From positions 27,576,101-27,640,100 of the forward strand of contig OX578281.1 in NCBI GenBank assembly GCA_951217055.1: a stretch of 64,000 bases of DNA, written 5' to 3'. A program made the position numbers and the translations under genes. Shown in pieces: positions 47,761-59,240 of this stretch (the first letter of the stretch is position 1; every line of letters begins with the position of its first letter). Source of the DNA: Gerris lacustris (lineage: Eukaryota > Arthropoda > Insecta > Hemiptera > Gerridae). Below the pieces are notes generated by a model, which made no database searches, had not been told where the DNA came from, and saw only the letters and a program-made list of their open reading frames with translations.

Positions 47761-47995
47761 TATCGTCACTGAAACTGCAAATTGTCGTATGTCAAAAAGG
47801 GCATTTTTCAAGAGAGCAAAAAAAGTGTATATTTTCTTTTAATAATATGATAAAATTATTATACCATCTTTATAATTCTTTAATAAAAATGGTATAATAA
47901 TTTTATCATATTATTGAAAGAAAATATACACTTTTTTTGCTCTCCTGAAAAATGCCCTTTTTGACTTACGACAATTTGCAGTTTCAGTGACGATA
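47761..47995. mobile_element. Long perfect-type hairpin (foldback MITE), 107 bp arms
   Basis: The left arm (47761-47867), starting TATCGTCACTGAAACTGCAA, is the reverse complement of the right arm (47889-47995) with about three mismatches. The loop is 21 nt. It lies in the intron between BTB exons 2 and 3, so the BTB pre-mRNA would fold into a ~107 bp double-stranded stem here. The flanks ATATGTAT and ATATGAGA may be a degraded 8 bp target duplication if the element starts at CGTCACTG. The superfamily is uncertain. Confidence 0.88.
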
Positions 47996-48254
47996 TGAGA
48001 GACTGTTGTACCTTGGATCAATTTTTTAACCTAGCCTAAAATAGGACTACTGCTATAAAAATCCATTTAAAACCTTGGATCACAAGAATTCTTAGCAACA
48101 TAATAATAATTATAATGCAAGTGCACAAACTGGCCAGGGAATTTTGGGTCCAATCTCCCACCAATTATTAGATATATATAAATACATACATCTTTAATCA
48201 GGCTTGCTAGTTAAGGCTTATTTAACAGTTATGTCAAATTTTGTATTGTTTTAG

Positions 48255-48357
48255 GTAAAAGGTCTTGCGGCAATGACAAAGGAGTCGGTAAGGTATTCAA
48301 ATAACTCTTCAGTCAGACTTAACGGTACAACTCCACAAGTTAATCAAGCTCACACAC
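48255..48357 (+). CDS. BTB-domain gene, coding exon 3
   Basis: 103 bp between GTATTGTTTTAG and the donor C|GTAAGT. It encodes residues 107-140 (VKGLAAMTKESVRYSNNSS, VRLNGTTPQVNQAHT) and ends one base into codon 141. The VKGLA word is the usual end of the tramtrack-type BTB domain (I-K-G-L-x). The rest is a polar linker. The phase-1 end matches the two-base start of exon 4. Confidence 0.9.
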
Positions 48358-48399
48358 GTAAGTTACCTCGCTACTGTTCAAACTTTGTGTAACTTAATT

Positions 48400-49664
48400 A
48401 CTAATAATATGTATCTTTCAGTATATAATTAAATAAGAATAGGATTAAAGAAAAACGTTTACCCGTTTAAAGTAATTTTATTGTGGAAAAAAGGCTTTCA
48501 AGCCCTAGTGGTCATGTTCAGTGTTAGTGAGGCAAGTTAAAATGAGTAAGAGAAAGAATCAGTGTTGGAATTAAGACAGGTTGATCAGATTCAAACCTTT
48601 GCCTCAAAAATCAGTGTAGGAGTTGAGACAGAGGTTGGTCAGATTGAAACCTGTATGTACTATTAGGGGCTGTCAATTTTTTCAAGTAATAATGCAAAAG
48701 GATGTTCATCAATCAAAGTAGCTATAAAAAGTGGTGTTTATCAGGCATCCAATTATAAACAGCTTAAAGCATAGGTTTAATTGAAAGAGATGTGTTCATA
48801 TAACACTCCATTAATCTTTAAAACCAGAGGGTCCTGGTTCATGTTGATTACTTAGATTCATTGGTTTGAAAGAATCATTTATTTTCTGCTGGGCTTGTTT
48901 GTTTTTTATTCCTTCAGTTAATAACTGATGGAGATAAGTGTTTATTTTATAATATAACTAGATAAAAAAAATAAGCAACCTTTATATAATTTAAAATAAA
49001 GTTTCTTCAGGGGTAATAATGATGCGGATTTTTTTCCATAAAACATGGTGATATTTATTTGTAATATTCCCAAACCAGAAAATTTATTATTTATACAATT
49101 AGATTTAAATACATTTTATATAATGTGTAACTTAGTTTTTTTAAAAATTTAAATATGGTCTTCTTTAAAAATTAGTAAAAAACTCTCTTTTTTAAGGGAA
49201 AATAAAAATTATATTTTTTAAGATGCAATGTTTCTATTGATAATTATTCTACTTAAATTAATTAAAATTAAAAATAATGGTAAAATATATTATTACCTTA
49301 TTGAGTATTCATGCTGTTTCTTCATTAGTGAAAGGATATAGATTGATTGCTTATACCTTTATTATTATGTGAATTAAATTATGAGATTGTTTTATCATTT
49401 TTTTACCTGTCTGTTATAAGTGACACTGTTACAGTAGGATCCATCACAATGTGGTTCTACTGTACTTCTATTGTGAATGTGTCAATGTCTTGATTAGACT
49501 TTAAGCTATAATAAGAGAATTTAGGCTCTTTCATAATAATGATTTTTCTAATAGTGTTGTGGTTAAAACAGGCGGATATTTTGTGGAAGAGTGTGAGATT
49601 ACATATTGTGTACTTATTTATGCGAGAGTTGTTGTTTTTAAGTGGTTGTTGGTTGTGTGTGCAG
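48400..49664 (+). other. Intron between BTB exons 3 and 4
   Basis: Contains a 52-bp duplication (AATCAGTGT.GGA.TT.AGACAG at 48557 and 48609) and a GGCTTTCAAGCCCTAGTGGTC word near 48492 that resembles Penelope-type 3' ends, read on the minus strand. The last ~105 bp are open in frame with exon 4 but precede the acceptor, so I treat them as intronic. Confidence 0.5.
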
Positions 49665-51772
49665 CTGTCTATATGAGAGGAAGCGGAGGTCGAGGCAGAG
49701 GGAGGGGTCGGGGCCGACCTCCTCTGGGAACCAAAGTCAGCAGTCCCACTGAGCCGGCACAGATCTTACTCTCCCTCTCAGGTAACCAGTCCAGTCCACA
49801 GCTTTACACAACTAGTCGTAATGTCAAAATAGACCCCTCCGTCCTGGCAGACCCAACCAAGAACAAGGTGGTCACTGACTCACAACCCAGGAGGCGAGGA
49901 CGCAGACGTAGTGCACTTAACACTGCGATTAGGGAACGCATCCTCAGGGACAACGACGGCTCTGAAGACGCTTCTCCCTTACTCTCCTCTCTTCTCGGTA
50001 AGTCCGAACCCACCTCACCTCAGTCTCAAGACAACACCAAGTACCTGCAGACCCTTAAAGATTTCGGCCTCCCCACAGATGTACCTATTCTCTACGACAA
50101 TGGGGAAGGCAAGCTTGTAAAGCTTACTGAGAGTGCACTCAAAACCATGATGAGTGCGGACTCCAATGTACAGTTCCACATAGCGGAGGGTTCCCTTCAA
50201 GAGACGGAAGCGGTGCCCTCTAGCAGTGTCCCTGACACCCCGGTCACACCCAAGAAATCAGACAACACCATGTGTGAAATGGTGTTCGACAAAGAGAACA
50301 GAAATTTTGTCATCAAAGAGACAGACACCCTTTGCAAAGAAGAGGAAGAGACAGACCAGTTAAATGAAACAGATCTGGAGAGTCTAAAGAATGGTGCTGT
50401 TAATCTAGTTGAGGCGGATCCCGATGCGGTAGTCATGTTTGAAGTTACAGACAATAAAAAAGTACAAAAGTGCGTCCTCTCAGCCAAGGACGTAGACACA
50501 CTTAGAGTTTTAAATGAACAGCTCACTAAACAGAAGAGTCAGCTGGCCAGCATGACTAACGGTCTCTCTCCAGTCGAAATAGTCAGTGACCCTCAAATAC
50601 AAGAGCTCAAATTGAAAATCCATAATTCCACCTCTATTTTAGCCCAAATAGTAGAAAAGGTCCAGGGACTGAAAAACATCAAAGAACTCTCGACTAAAAT
50701 GTTGGGCGAGAGTAGTACGAGTGTTCCTAAACCTTCTCAGCAGTCACAAGTAGTGCAACTCGAGTTCATTGACGGCAATGGTGAGAAAATCGAGGGGTAC
50801 CAAGTTGAGGGAACCGTGGTCGAAAGTAAATTGGAAAAGAAGAGAGAAGACGGGGCTAAAGAGAATGACTTGATGTGTCTTTTGGACATGGTGTGTGACG
50901 AGAACGAACGAGGTAACCTGATGAATGAGGTGCAAGAGAGACAGGTAGACAAGGAGAGAGAAATCGGCCTTGGTGATGACCCTACGGACAGCCTTATGGG
51001 AGAAACAGAAGGGGAAAACAACTACCTGGTAATGAATAATCACCACCTGGGACAGCAGAATATGGAGTATGAGAACATAGACGATATGATGACAGAAGCA
51101 GAACACAACGGGATGGAGACCAAACCACAGGACAGATACATCATAGACAACGATGGGAACATAATCAATCAGGACGAGAGTTACGTGGTGTACCATGATG
51201 TCAAGGAGGAGATGACGTCCAATGAGTACGTCATATACGACGGGGCCGAGTCGGTCCTCCCTGACATGACGGCTTCCAACACTGAGAACTACGACGAAGT
51301 AGAAGAAGACTCACAGGCAAGGAACGAAGAGGACTGTTCACAGGAGTATATCGTATACAGAGACGAAAGTAAAGCGGTGCTTAGCGACGAAATCAAACCT
51401 ATGAGCCCTTCGGTTGAAGGAGGGCATTACATCGTCTATTCGGACGACAACCCGGACAGATCACAGGATTCCATCTCCAACAAAACTTCACAAGTGAAAA
51501 CAGACGACTTTGTCATGTTTGGACCCGACAAGATAACGGAAGACGACGTAGACTCACTTCTAGACAAACCCAACGATACTTCACAGTCCTCGGAACTCCT
51601 CACTCTCAAAGACCCCCTCGTCAGTTTCACAGATGACCGTCGCAAAAAGAACAAAGATTCAAGTGAACTCATACACAAACGAAGATCTTCGAGTAACTCA
51701 GACTCGTCCGACAAATCCATCGAGAGTAAAAAACAGAAATTAACCCTTCAAGATGATATCGACAGTTCGTGA
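49665..51772 (+). CDS. BTB-domain gene, large terminal coding exon
   Basis: 2108 bp after acceptor GTGTGTGCAG (weak pyrimidine tract), entered with two bases that complete codon 141. It encodes residues 141-842 and ends at TGA. Features are GGRGRGRGRGRPP (about 149-160), an AT-hook-like basic patch, and PRRRGRRRS (about 215-223), a second basic patch or nuclear signal. A long Glu/Asp/Ser/Thr-rich tail without predicted domains follows, with KHDD-like acidic blocks, then a Lys-rich end (KSIESKKQK). From residue 632 a Y-[IV]-[IV]-Y-type motif recurs six times. No C2H2 or BED finger is present, so DNA contact would be through the basic patches. It is less AT-rich than its surroundings and has no frame breaks, so it is under selection. 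It may be one of several alternative 3' exons, as in lola or mod(mdg4). Confidence 0.85.
51130..51530 (+). repeat. Protein-level repeat: periodic Y-[IV]-[IV]-Y motifs
   Basis: Within the BTB protein tail, YIID (632), YVVY (647), YVIY (662), YIVY (702), YIVY (729) and FVMF (756) are followed by Asp, mostly within two residues. Spacings are 15, 15, 40, 27 and 27 residues. The codons differ between copies, so this is an old repeat maintained at protein level. Confidence 0.75.
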
Positions 51773-52800
51773 GCTTTAGAAATATTTTGTTTTCTCTTTT
51801 ATTTTACAGTAAACAACAGAAAAGCATTTGCTTAGGAAACCATAACGACCATATTTCTCTTTGTGTTTTATTTATCTCATTTTCTTATCCAACATATATT
51901 TATTTATTTGCTTATTATCTCAAACTTTGATTTTTTTTTCTTTTTCTTTTTTTAAATTGATCTCATATTATATTTATATTTTTTTATGCAATATTTATTT
52001 TACTTTTCATATATCTTATTTTATTTATTTAATTATTCATTTTTTTAAAGCAGGACATTTTGACAAACCGAACTATAATTCAATTTTTTCGATATCATTT
52101 TCTCATAACTTCCCCGGCCTTTAACATTTAATGTAATTTTAAGTTTACACAATTTTAACTTAAAAAAAAAAACAAATTCGTCTTAATTATTTTATACTTT
52201 TTTCTTTTCTTTGTTACCTTTTTACTTGGAATTAAGGAATTATTGCATATATTTATAAATAATTTTGTAAATATTTAAAATGAAATAAGTTTTTTTCTTT
52301 GAATTTATAAATATGTAATTTATTTATTTAAATGTCCATAGCTTTATTGTAAATAGCTGAAAAATAGTACAGACAAAAAAAAGTAAATATAAAAAAACTA
52401 ATATTTATTATACCATTTTTTTCTCGTTTTTATTTTTGTATTATAATAAAAAGTTTTTAGTATAATTTTATATTATAATTATTTTGTAGTTTTTACAAGA
52501 AAATTAAAAATATAGTCAATTATATTTTATACTTAATAAACTTAAAAGAATTAAAATATCAGGTTGGAAATATAAAAGATATAAAATATAGAATTTATCG
52601 TACTTTTATTTTGAAGTTTTGATATAAATTTACTTCTGCCTTATCTTAAATTTTAATTATTATTATTTTATTTTTTGCAAAAATTAAAAGAATACTTTTT
52701 TTTATTGATTAATTTTGATTTCATGTAGAGTGGGCATAATTGATATTGTGTACTTGTTTAAGTTTAATTTATTTTTATTTTACTTTGAAATAAAATATGA
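51773..52800 (+). other. Probable 3' UTR of the BTB gene
   Basis: Very T-rich, with several AATAAA signals, the last at 52789-52794. No coding. The real end is not determinable from sequence. Confidence 0.5.
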
Positions 52801-54149
52801 AAATGTATGAGTTTTTGAATCTGGTGATGTCAAACAGCCCTCTGGATAGAGGGACTCGTGTTTGCCATTTTGGTCTGACTGGCTGCCATAGATATCCATC
52901 CTTGGAGTCACTTAGTGGCAATTGGGAAACAACTTAGTTGCTTTTCCAACCATAAGATGATGTCAGGGGGATTGTATTTGAGAAATATTTCCTCTCTAGA
53001 TTTCAAATTGTTTTATTAAATAAATTATTCTGTACAGAGTGAAATTAGGTGGTTTCTTCGACCTATGCCCAATTTTTTACAGGGTCTAAGGCTTTTTAAA
53101 TTTTTTTAAGGGGTCTTGGGCTTTTAGGTTTCAAAGCGCTCTTCCTAAAACCTAAGTTCAAACATCATTGACAACGTGGGTAGGAATTTTCAAAGAAGCA
53201 GCACATGCTCCACACTCTAATAAACACATTTAGCCCAATCCAAACCAAGAATTCCAATATTTTTTGTAAAAACTTTTAAAGACGATTAAAAACAATAATT
53301 ACTAGTATAACTTTAATTTTATAAATTTTGTTTGTTTATTATTCATTACATGTTCACTAACATGTACAAACTTTCTCCTGTTGAATCTCGATAACTCTTA
53401 TCTTCTTGTGAATTTCTTGATAGGTTAAAGTGATTTATTTCCCTCGCTAATTCTAGTAAATTCATTACTGAGTAAAAACAAATTTCCTTGCTAATTCGAT
53501 TAAGTGCATAATTTGGTAGTACAAATTCCCTTAAATTTTGAGTTAACGAGGTTCCACTGTAGTATGGACGTGATTTCGTTCAAATTTTTTTACTTTGTTT
53601 CGGTCAGTGGTGAGATAAAATTAAACTATGCAAATGTTTTAAACATTTGAATGCAGAAAAACATTTCTAAAAATAAAAAAATATGCGTGAACATTTATAT
53701 AATATGGGCAAATTTTCTATACTAATGTTGGCAGGCAAATATTGTAATAAGTTTAAAGTAAACTTATATTTTTCAAAATTTCAACCATAACTATGTATTT
53801 TTTTTTTTTTTTTTTTTTTTTGTTTAATCAAAGCTTAAATAGATAATAAATTAGTCAATCCCCTATTCTGTTATTGACCTTAAATTATTATCAATCTGAT
53901 GACTTTTATCAAAAAATGAATTTAAATTATAACAAATCTTAAAAACAAAATAGTTAGGAGGAATTTTCTTACTAATAGTCATACCGTAATTAATTAAGAA
54001 GCTTTAAATTATTGTTTCCCATAAATTTGCCCACTCTTCGTGAATTGATTTATTTTTTTAATTTAATGTATGTTGTGCTTTTTTTAAACCAATATGATTT
54101 TGTAACATTGGTAAAATAATATTATTATTATAGATTTATTGGTTCTTAA

Positions 54150-54193
<44 letters not shown>

Positions 54194-55294
54194 AAATTAT
54201 TGGCAGCTCTTTATTAATTTAATTAATTCTGCTGAAATGTTTATCATTACCTAAAGAGGATTTGATACATTTTTTACAACTTTTAAAATTTAATAATTTG
54301 ATGTTATATTTCTCAGTTGTGTTTACAATTGAATTTTTTGTGTACAAATATGATAACATTATATTGCTTATAATGTATAAAGTTAGATGTATCAATCCTT
54401 TCATTGCTTAGGTTCTGACAAAGGCAATACTTTAATATGCTCTGCCAATATTATGATTTTATTGACTGCAATAAGTGACTGAAAACATAAAATTGAGCAG
54501 ATAACTGAAAATATACATGTTATTACTTCCTGATCTCTTATTCTTGGGTACATATTGACCTGTGATGAATTTTTATATTTCATTAACTATACTGATCCTC
54601 TAATTTATTAAGTTAATTAGAATTTTCACACATGAATGGTTCAGAGGAAAAACGGGGGAAAATCAATTTCCCCCTATTTGTTTTATTAAGGTGCCATTTA
54701 TTTGAAATAAGAAAAATAAACACAGTAAGGGGAAAGGTCTACGAATTAATGAACTCTAAAAATTATATACAAGATAAAAAGGGGAATTGTCAGTATAAAA
54801 AGTTAAAGAGGATCTCAAATTCGGCTGGGGCAAAGTTAGAAGATTATAAGCATGGATGTTGCCTCTATATTGATGCACATTATATCTTAGACCTGCTCTT
54901 CATGATTTTGATGGATTTACATGGTTTGAGGTCCCTTAATTTCGAAAAAGTTGAGACAATATTGATAAAATAATTCTAAAATGAAGTCTGTTTGAATTCA
55001 AGTCTAACCATTTAACATCTTTTTCGTGGGGAAAACTCTAGTTCCTGAGAAAATTACTACAAACTTGAAGAGTGAGGTGTCATATCCCATTCCATGTCTG
55101 GGTGAAGTCACTTTTATGTTAAATTTTAATAAAACGTTCATTAATAATTAAATGTAACTGCGAAAACTGTAAACACTGGGTCATGTAATTAGGTACTCGT
55201 ACTTGAGAAAGTTTAGTATGAGTTGTACCAGATAGATTTTTATTTTTTAAACTGTTACAAAAAAAAATCCCCTTAAAGAAGAAAATACGTTTTC
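52801..55294. other. AT-rich non-coding stretch
   Basis: Holds a poly-T run (about 53800-53821) and a (TA)n microsatellite (54153-54191). The 113-codon open frame at 54632-54973 has no recognisable family and normal AT-rich codon content, so I do not call it. Confidence 0.45.
54153..54191. repeat. (TA)n microsatellite
   Basis: About 19 uninterrupted TA units. Confidence 0.95.
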
Positions 55295-55526
55295 TCCGAA
55301 GTAACTTACTTGTCCATAGCAATAAAAGGGATTAACAAATAACATAAATTAAAGGGTGGTTTAGTATTTTTTTCCGAAGTAACTTTACTTGTCCATAGCA
55401 ATGAAAGGGTTAAAAAAATAACATAAATCAAAGGGGGTTTAGTATTTTTTCCGAAGTAACTTTACTTGTCCATAGCAATGAAAGGGTTAAACAAATAACA
55501 TAAATCAAAGGGTGGTTTAGTAATTT
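55295..55526. repeat. 78-bp tandem repeat, three units
   Basis: The unit begins CCGAAGTAACTTTACTTGTC and continues CATAGCAATGAAAGGGTTAA. Units start at 55295, 55374 and 55451. Units 2 and 3 are almost identical, unit 1 slightly diverged. Confidence 0.9.
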
Positions 55527-56400
55527 ATGCATGTTTTTAAAATACAAATAAATGTTAGTTTTTTTTTATCTTCTACAGGTAGTTAAAGATGGGTTTTGTA
55601 GTCAAATTTGTAAATAAATGTCAAACCTGTAAATACATGCTAGATATGACTGCACTGTAATCATTTCATTCAGTCTTAAAGTTATAACTCAGAAGATGTT
55701 TTAAAATTTGTATAGATAACTAATCTAAGACAAAGATAATAATTTTTTTTATTAATTTAAATAATTTCATTGAAAACTCTTGACTGTATTTCATAAGGTA
55801 GTATGTGTTATTATGAATAGAAATAGTTTTATAATGAATAAATAATATTACAAATAAACATTACATACACCCTTTGATAATTTTAAGCAATGAATGTTTT
55901 TACTTTATATACTTTGATTACCAGGTGTGTTTTTTATATTTTATTATTATTTATTTTTTACATGAAACAAAATTATTATGTGTAATACTAATCTTGTGTT
56001 AATAACTGTATATTTTCTATTTATGTGTTTACGTATTTTGGGAATCTTTCACATCTAGACCTAATTATTTAGATATTTTAAAATTATGTTTGAATATATC
56101 TTGTAAAGATATTAAGACCTGTTAAATAGCTTTAGTAGGAAAATTACAATAACAGATATATTTGACTGATAACAGCCAACCTTATCAAATCACTAAATGC
56201 TTTATGATGAAGCATATAATAAGTTGATAAAGGTCAACTTAAATCTTCTTTGAAGCGAAACACTTATTGGTTGACACAATTATAATTTCACTGATGAAAA
56301 GAACCAATTGATGAATCAGTGAGATGAAAAAAAGTATGTCAAAATTATTATTTGATGAAAAGCATCGGTGAGTTAAAAAACACTACAAGTTAAATAATGG
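55527..56400. other. AT-rich non-coding stretch
   Basis: Nothing recognisable. Confidence 0.4.
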
Positions 56401-56409
56401 TTATTTTGA

Positions 56410-56545
56410 GCAGCCTAAGGTTCCTAGGCTAAGTTTTGAGAATATAAAATAATACTTCGACCTAGACAGGATTCGAACCTGTGACTTTTCACTCTCCCAA
56501 TTTCCAATGATAATGTCAAGCCCCTTACACTCCATCCTACAACAT
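56410..56545 (-). mobile_element. tRNA-like (SINE head or tRNA pseudogene) fragment
   Basis: The minus strand has a perfect B box and T-arm (ACAGG-TTCGAAT-CCTGT) preceded at about the right distance by an A-box-like TGGAGTGTAAGGGG. The acceptor stem cannot be formed, because the 5' part does not pair with the 3' CTAGGTCG, so it is not a working tRNA gene. A SINE head or old pseudogene is most likely. Confidence 0.5.
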
Positions 56546-56776
56546 TAACAATACTCAAAACAATAAATCGGAGATCAATTACTACTATAGGTGGTGGGAA
56601 GTGTTTGTTGAATCAGTGGAACAGCATTGGTAATGTAACTTAACAAACTTTGTTTTTCTTTTAAATCTCTGAAGTAGATTTTGTACTTGTACTGTTGTTA
56701 ATTCAAATCAAGATTAATTTGTTCTAAAATCAATTTTGTTAAATATAAATCGATTGAAAGAAACTCATCTGTATTA

Positions 56777-57102
56777 AGTGGCGTTTAGACGGTCAACTAA
56801 GTTGTCAACCTTGTTGTCAATATGCCATTTTGAAGACAATGTTTACCGTCTGTGGGTCCCCAGGTTGTAGTGAAATAAAGAAAATAAAAATTCATGTGTG
56901 ACGAGCCTCTTTTTAACATAATTCATGATAATTACGAGGCATAACAATTCTTCACTCATTTGAAACCAAAAAACCTCACCCAACAAACGTGAACAAACTG
57001 TAGATTTGGTAGAAAACTTTATAAAAAGTAATGTCTGTGTTAAAGGTTGTCAACTTGGTTGACAACTATGTTGACAACCAAGTTGATCGTCTAAATGCCG
57101 CT
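56777..57102. mobile_element. Harbinger-like MITE, 326 bp
   Basis: The ends AGTGGCGTTTAGACGGTCAA and (inverted) AGCGGCATTTAGACGATCAA form inverted repeats that extend to about 35 bp. They are flanked on both sides by TTA, the TWA-type 3 bp target used by PIF/Harbinger. The subterminal words GTTGTCAAC and GTTGACAAC recur several times and form nested palindromes. No transposase. Confidence 0.82.
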
Positions 57103-57105
57103 TTA

Positions 57106-59125
57106 TTGTTTACATATCTTATTAATGAATATCTAATCACATTTTAATAAAAAAATAAAAAGGAAAACACACCTGTTGCATTTTTATATTATAATATTAT
57201 GTCTGATTTAAATTGATAAACATCTGACATTTTTTAGGAGTAATGTAATATTTTTTCACAATGTATGTATTCATGAAGGGCGAAGGGTGTAGCAGAACTT
57301 ATATACCGTAAAATTTAAGTTATAACTTATCGTAGTGCATGTGTTCCAGTATATTATAAAAATTCCAAATTTTGAGCCTTGAATGTGTGGAAAAAAGAAA
57401 AATTTAAAATCAGTGACTGAAATTCACTTAAATATAACCTGTACCCTGTTGTCATAAAACTATTGTAATAAAAATAATTACGAAAAAAAGTACAATTACT
57501 TAATTAAAACAATTGATAAGCTATCAGGTGAGAAACAAAAATTTATTGATAGCAATACACAATAGTGTAGTATGTTTGCCTCTTGGAAGCACTAACTTCT
57601 TACACCAATCTTCGAGCCACTTTTTGAAGCAAGGGTTTTGGACTTTCAGCAAAATGTTCAAAATACTAAAATAGCCAATACAGAAATCAAATATTGCTGA
57701 ATGGAGTTTCTTAAAAGGATCCAGTTTACTCATAATTATCAATTAAATTGTTCAATACTGGTGTGTACTGAATAGTAGCTATTATTTTTTTTTGGGACGA
57801 GTGTATCAAAGGTAGCAGATGCAATCTGATATACCAAATTTTTTTTTATGTATCTAAATTAAATAATTATTTTTAATAAATCTGTTTTAGACATCATGAA
57901 ACATTTCTGGTATTGTGTTCGAGTGATATTCAATTGTTTAACATTTGTTTAAATCACCATTTTAAAAACAACTCCCCCAAATTTATTGAAATTTGGATGG
58001 TAGGTCATATTTAGCCCAATATTGGTTCTATATTAATATTTTGCGACAATTGCTTGTTCTTCTGCATGCGCACAAACTTTTTTTTTTTTATTAACACCCA
58101 TTTATATATAAAAATACTTATCCGATTTTAAATAAATTTGTATGGTTTGTAGAAAGTAGGCTAAAGTTGGTTCCATGTCAAGCTTCTGTGCCACTAGGAT
58201 TGATACAGGTCTAACAACTAAACTTTTAATTCTCAGTGGCATACAATTATTTTATACTTGTATCCATTCATCTTATAATAGGAAGCCATGTGCCACACTA
58301 ATTCACAGACTATTTAAATTAAACTTGTAAATTTTTTTTTTTTTTTTTTTTTTTACTGGTATAGCTATATTTGTCGATCCCTTAGATGTTATGCTAAAAA
58401 TAATAAAAATTAAAATTGAAATTTCTTTTGTAATTATACTTTTCATTTTTGTACTTTGGTACTCTAATAATAAAATTTAAAAACATTTTGTTCAAAAATT
58501 GGACACCTTCAATATTAAAATATATGTATAGATTATGAAAAATGTTTTGAAGAATTAAAAAAAATAAAATCCAAAGGGTCCAATAGAAATATCTTCTGAA
58601 AATTTACATAAGTTTATGAGTTATTTATTTATTTATTTTTTGATTTGCATTAAACGTGACCTTTTATTATTATTTTTATTAATTTAATTTATATTTATCT
58701 ATATTATTTATTTAAAAAGTAAATTGATTTTTTTTTTTTTTTTAAATAAAAAATCTATTTAACGTAACAACAAATGAAAAAAAAAAAAAAAAAAAAATCA
58801 ATCATGGAATTATCGAATGTGCAATTTGAAATAAATATTAAAAAATAAATACAATATTTAAAAAAAGAAACACTTATATAAATTTAAAAAAGAAGTAAAT
58901 ATATATATTTGTTATTTGTTTGTAAATATGTACAGATATAAATAAAGTGAATGAAAAATAAAAAAATTAAAAAAAAAAAAAAATGAAAATATACATACAA
59001 AGGTAGTATAATTTAAGTAATCTGGTTGTATAAGTGAGTTTTTCTTTCTTTCCATATATACTTTTTTATGTAATTAGAAAATTAACATTTTTTTTTATTG
59101 TTCAAGTTTTACATCCCCCCCCCCT
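57106..59125. other. AT-rich non-coding stretch
   Basis: Contains the inverted third copy of the dispersed repeat (about 57968-58320), a long poly-T (58329-58354), poly-A runs near 58776 and a C10 run (59115-59124) just before the BEL/Pao insertion. No gene. Confidence 0.45.
57968..58320 (-). repeat. Dispersed repeat family, copy 3 (inverted)
   Basis: AATTTGGATGGTAGGTCATA at about 57991 and AAGCCATGTGCCACACTAATT at about 58283 are the inverted counterparts of landmarks in 783-1170, in the same relative order. Confidence 0.45.
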
Positions 59126-59130
59126 CCTCC
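59126..59130. repeat. BEL/Pao target-site duplication, left
   Basis: CCTCC, repeated at 63876-63880. Five bp is normal for BEL/Pao integrases. Confidence 0.8.
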
Positions 59131-59224
59131 ATTTTGTGTCTTCAACAATTTTATTTCATACACTGACAAATAATTAACAAAAAAACAAAGCAAGTCACAT
59201 AAAAAATACGTCGCCTTAGCGACA
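59131..59224 (-). mobile_element. BEL/Pao 3' LTR (94 bp)
   Basis: Identical over its length to 63782-63875. On the minus strand it starts TGTCGCTAAGGCGAC, a small stem-loop, carries an AATAAA signal and ends near CACAAAAT. It is preceded (minus strand) by a purine-rich CAGGGCGGAG, a possible polypurine tract. At 94 bp it is very short for this superfamily. Confidence 0.85.
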
Positions 59225-59240
59225 CTCCGCCCTGACGTAG

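Noticed and set aside
49559..49664. In-frame extension upstream of the large BTB exon as coding sequence
   Set aside because: It starts at a GTG, is T/G-rich intron-like, and the acceptor at 49664 joins exon 3 in perfect phase with the BTB frame.
50744..51196. Minus-strand ORF of 150 codons inside the BTB exon
   Set aside because: Shadow frame of the real plus-strand exon.
54632..54973. 113-codon plus-strand ORF
   Set aside because: No recognisable motif or family, no convincing start or splice context, and composition like the surrounding AT-rich DNA.
56410..56545. Functional tRNA gene
   Set aside because: T-arm and B box are fine, but the acceptor stem does not pair and the D-arm is poor, so it is SINE- or pseudogene-like.
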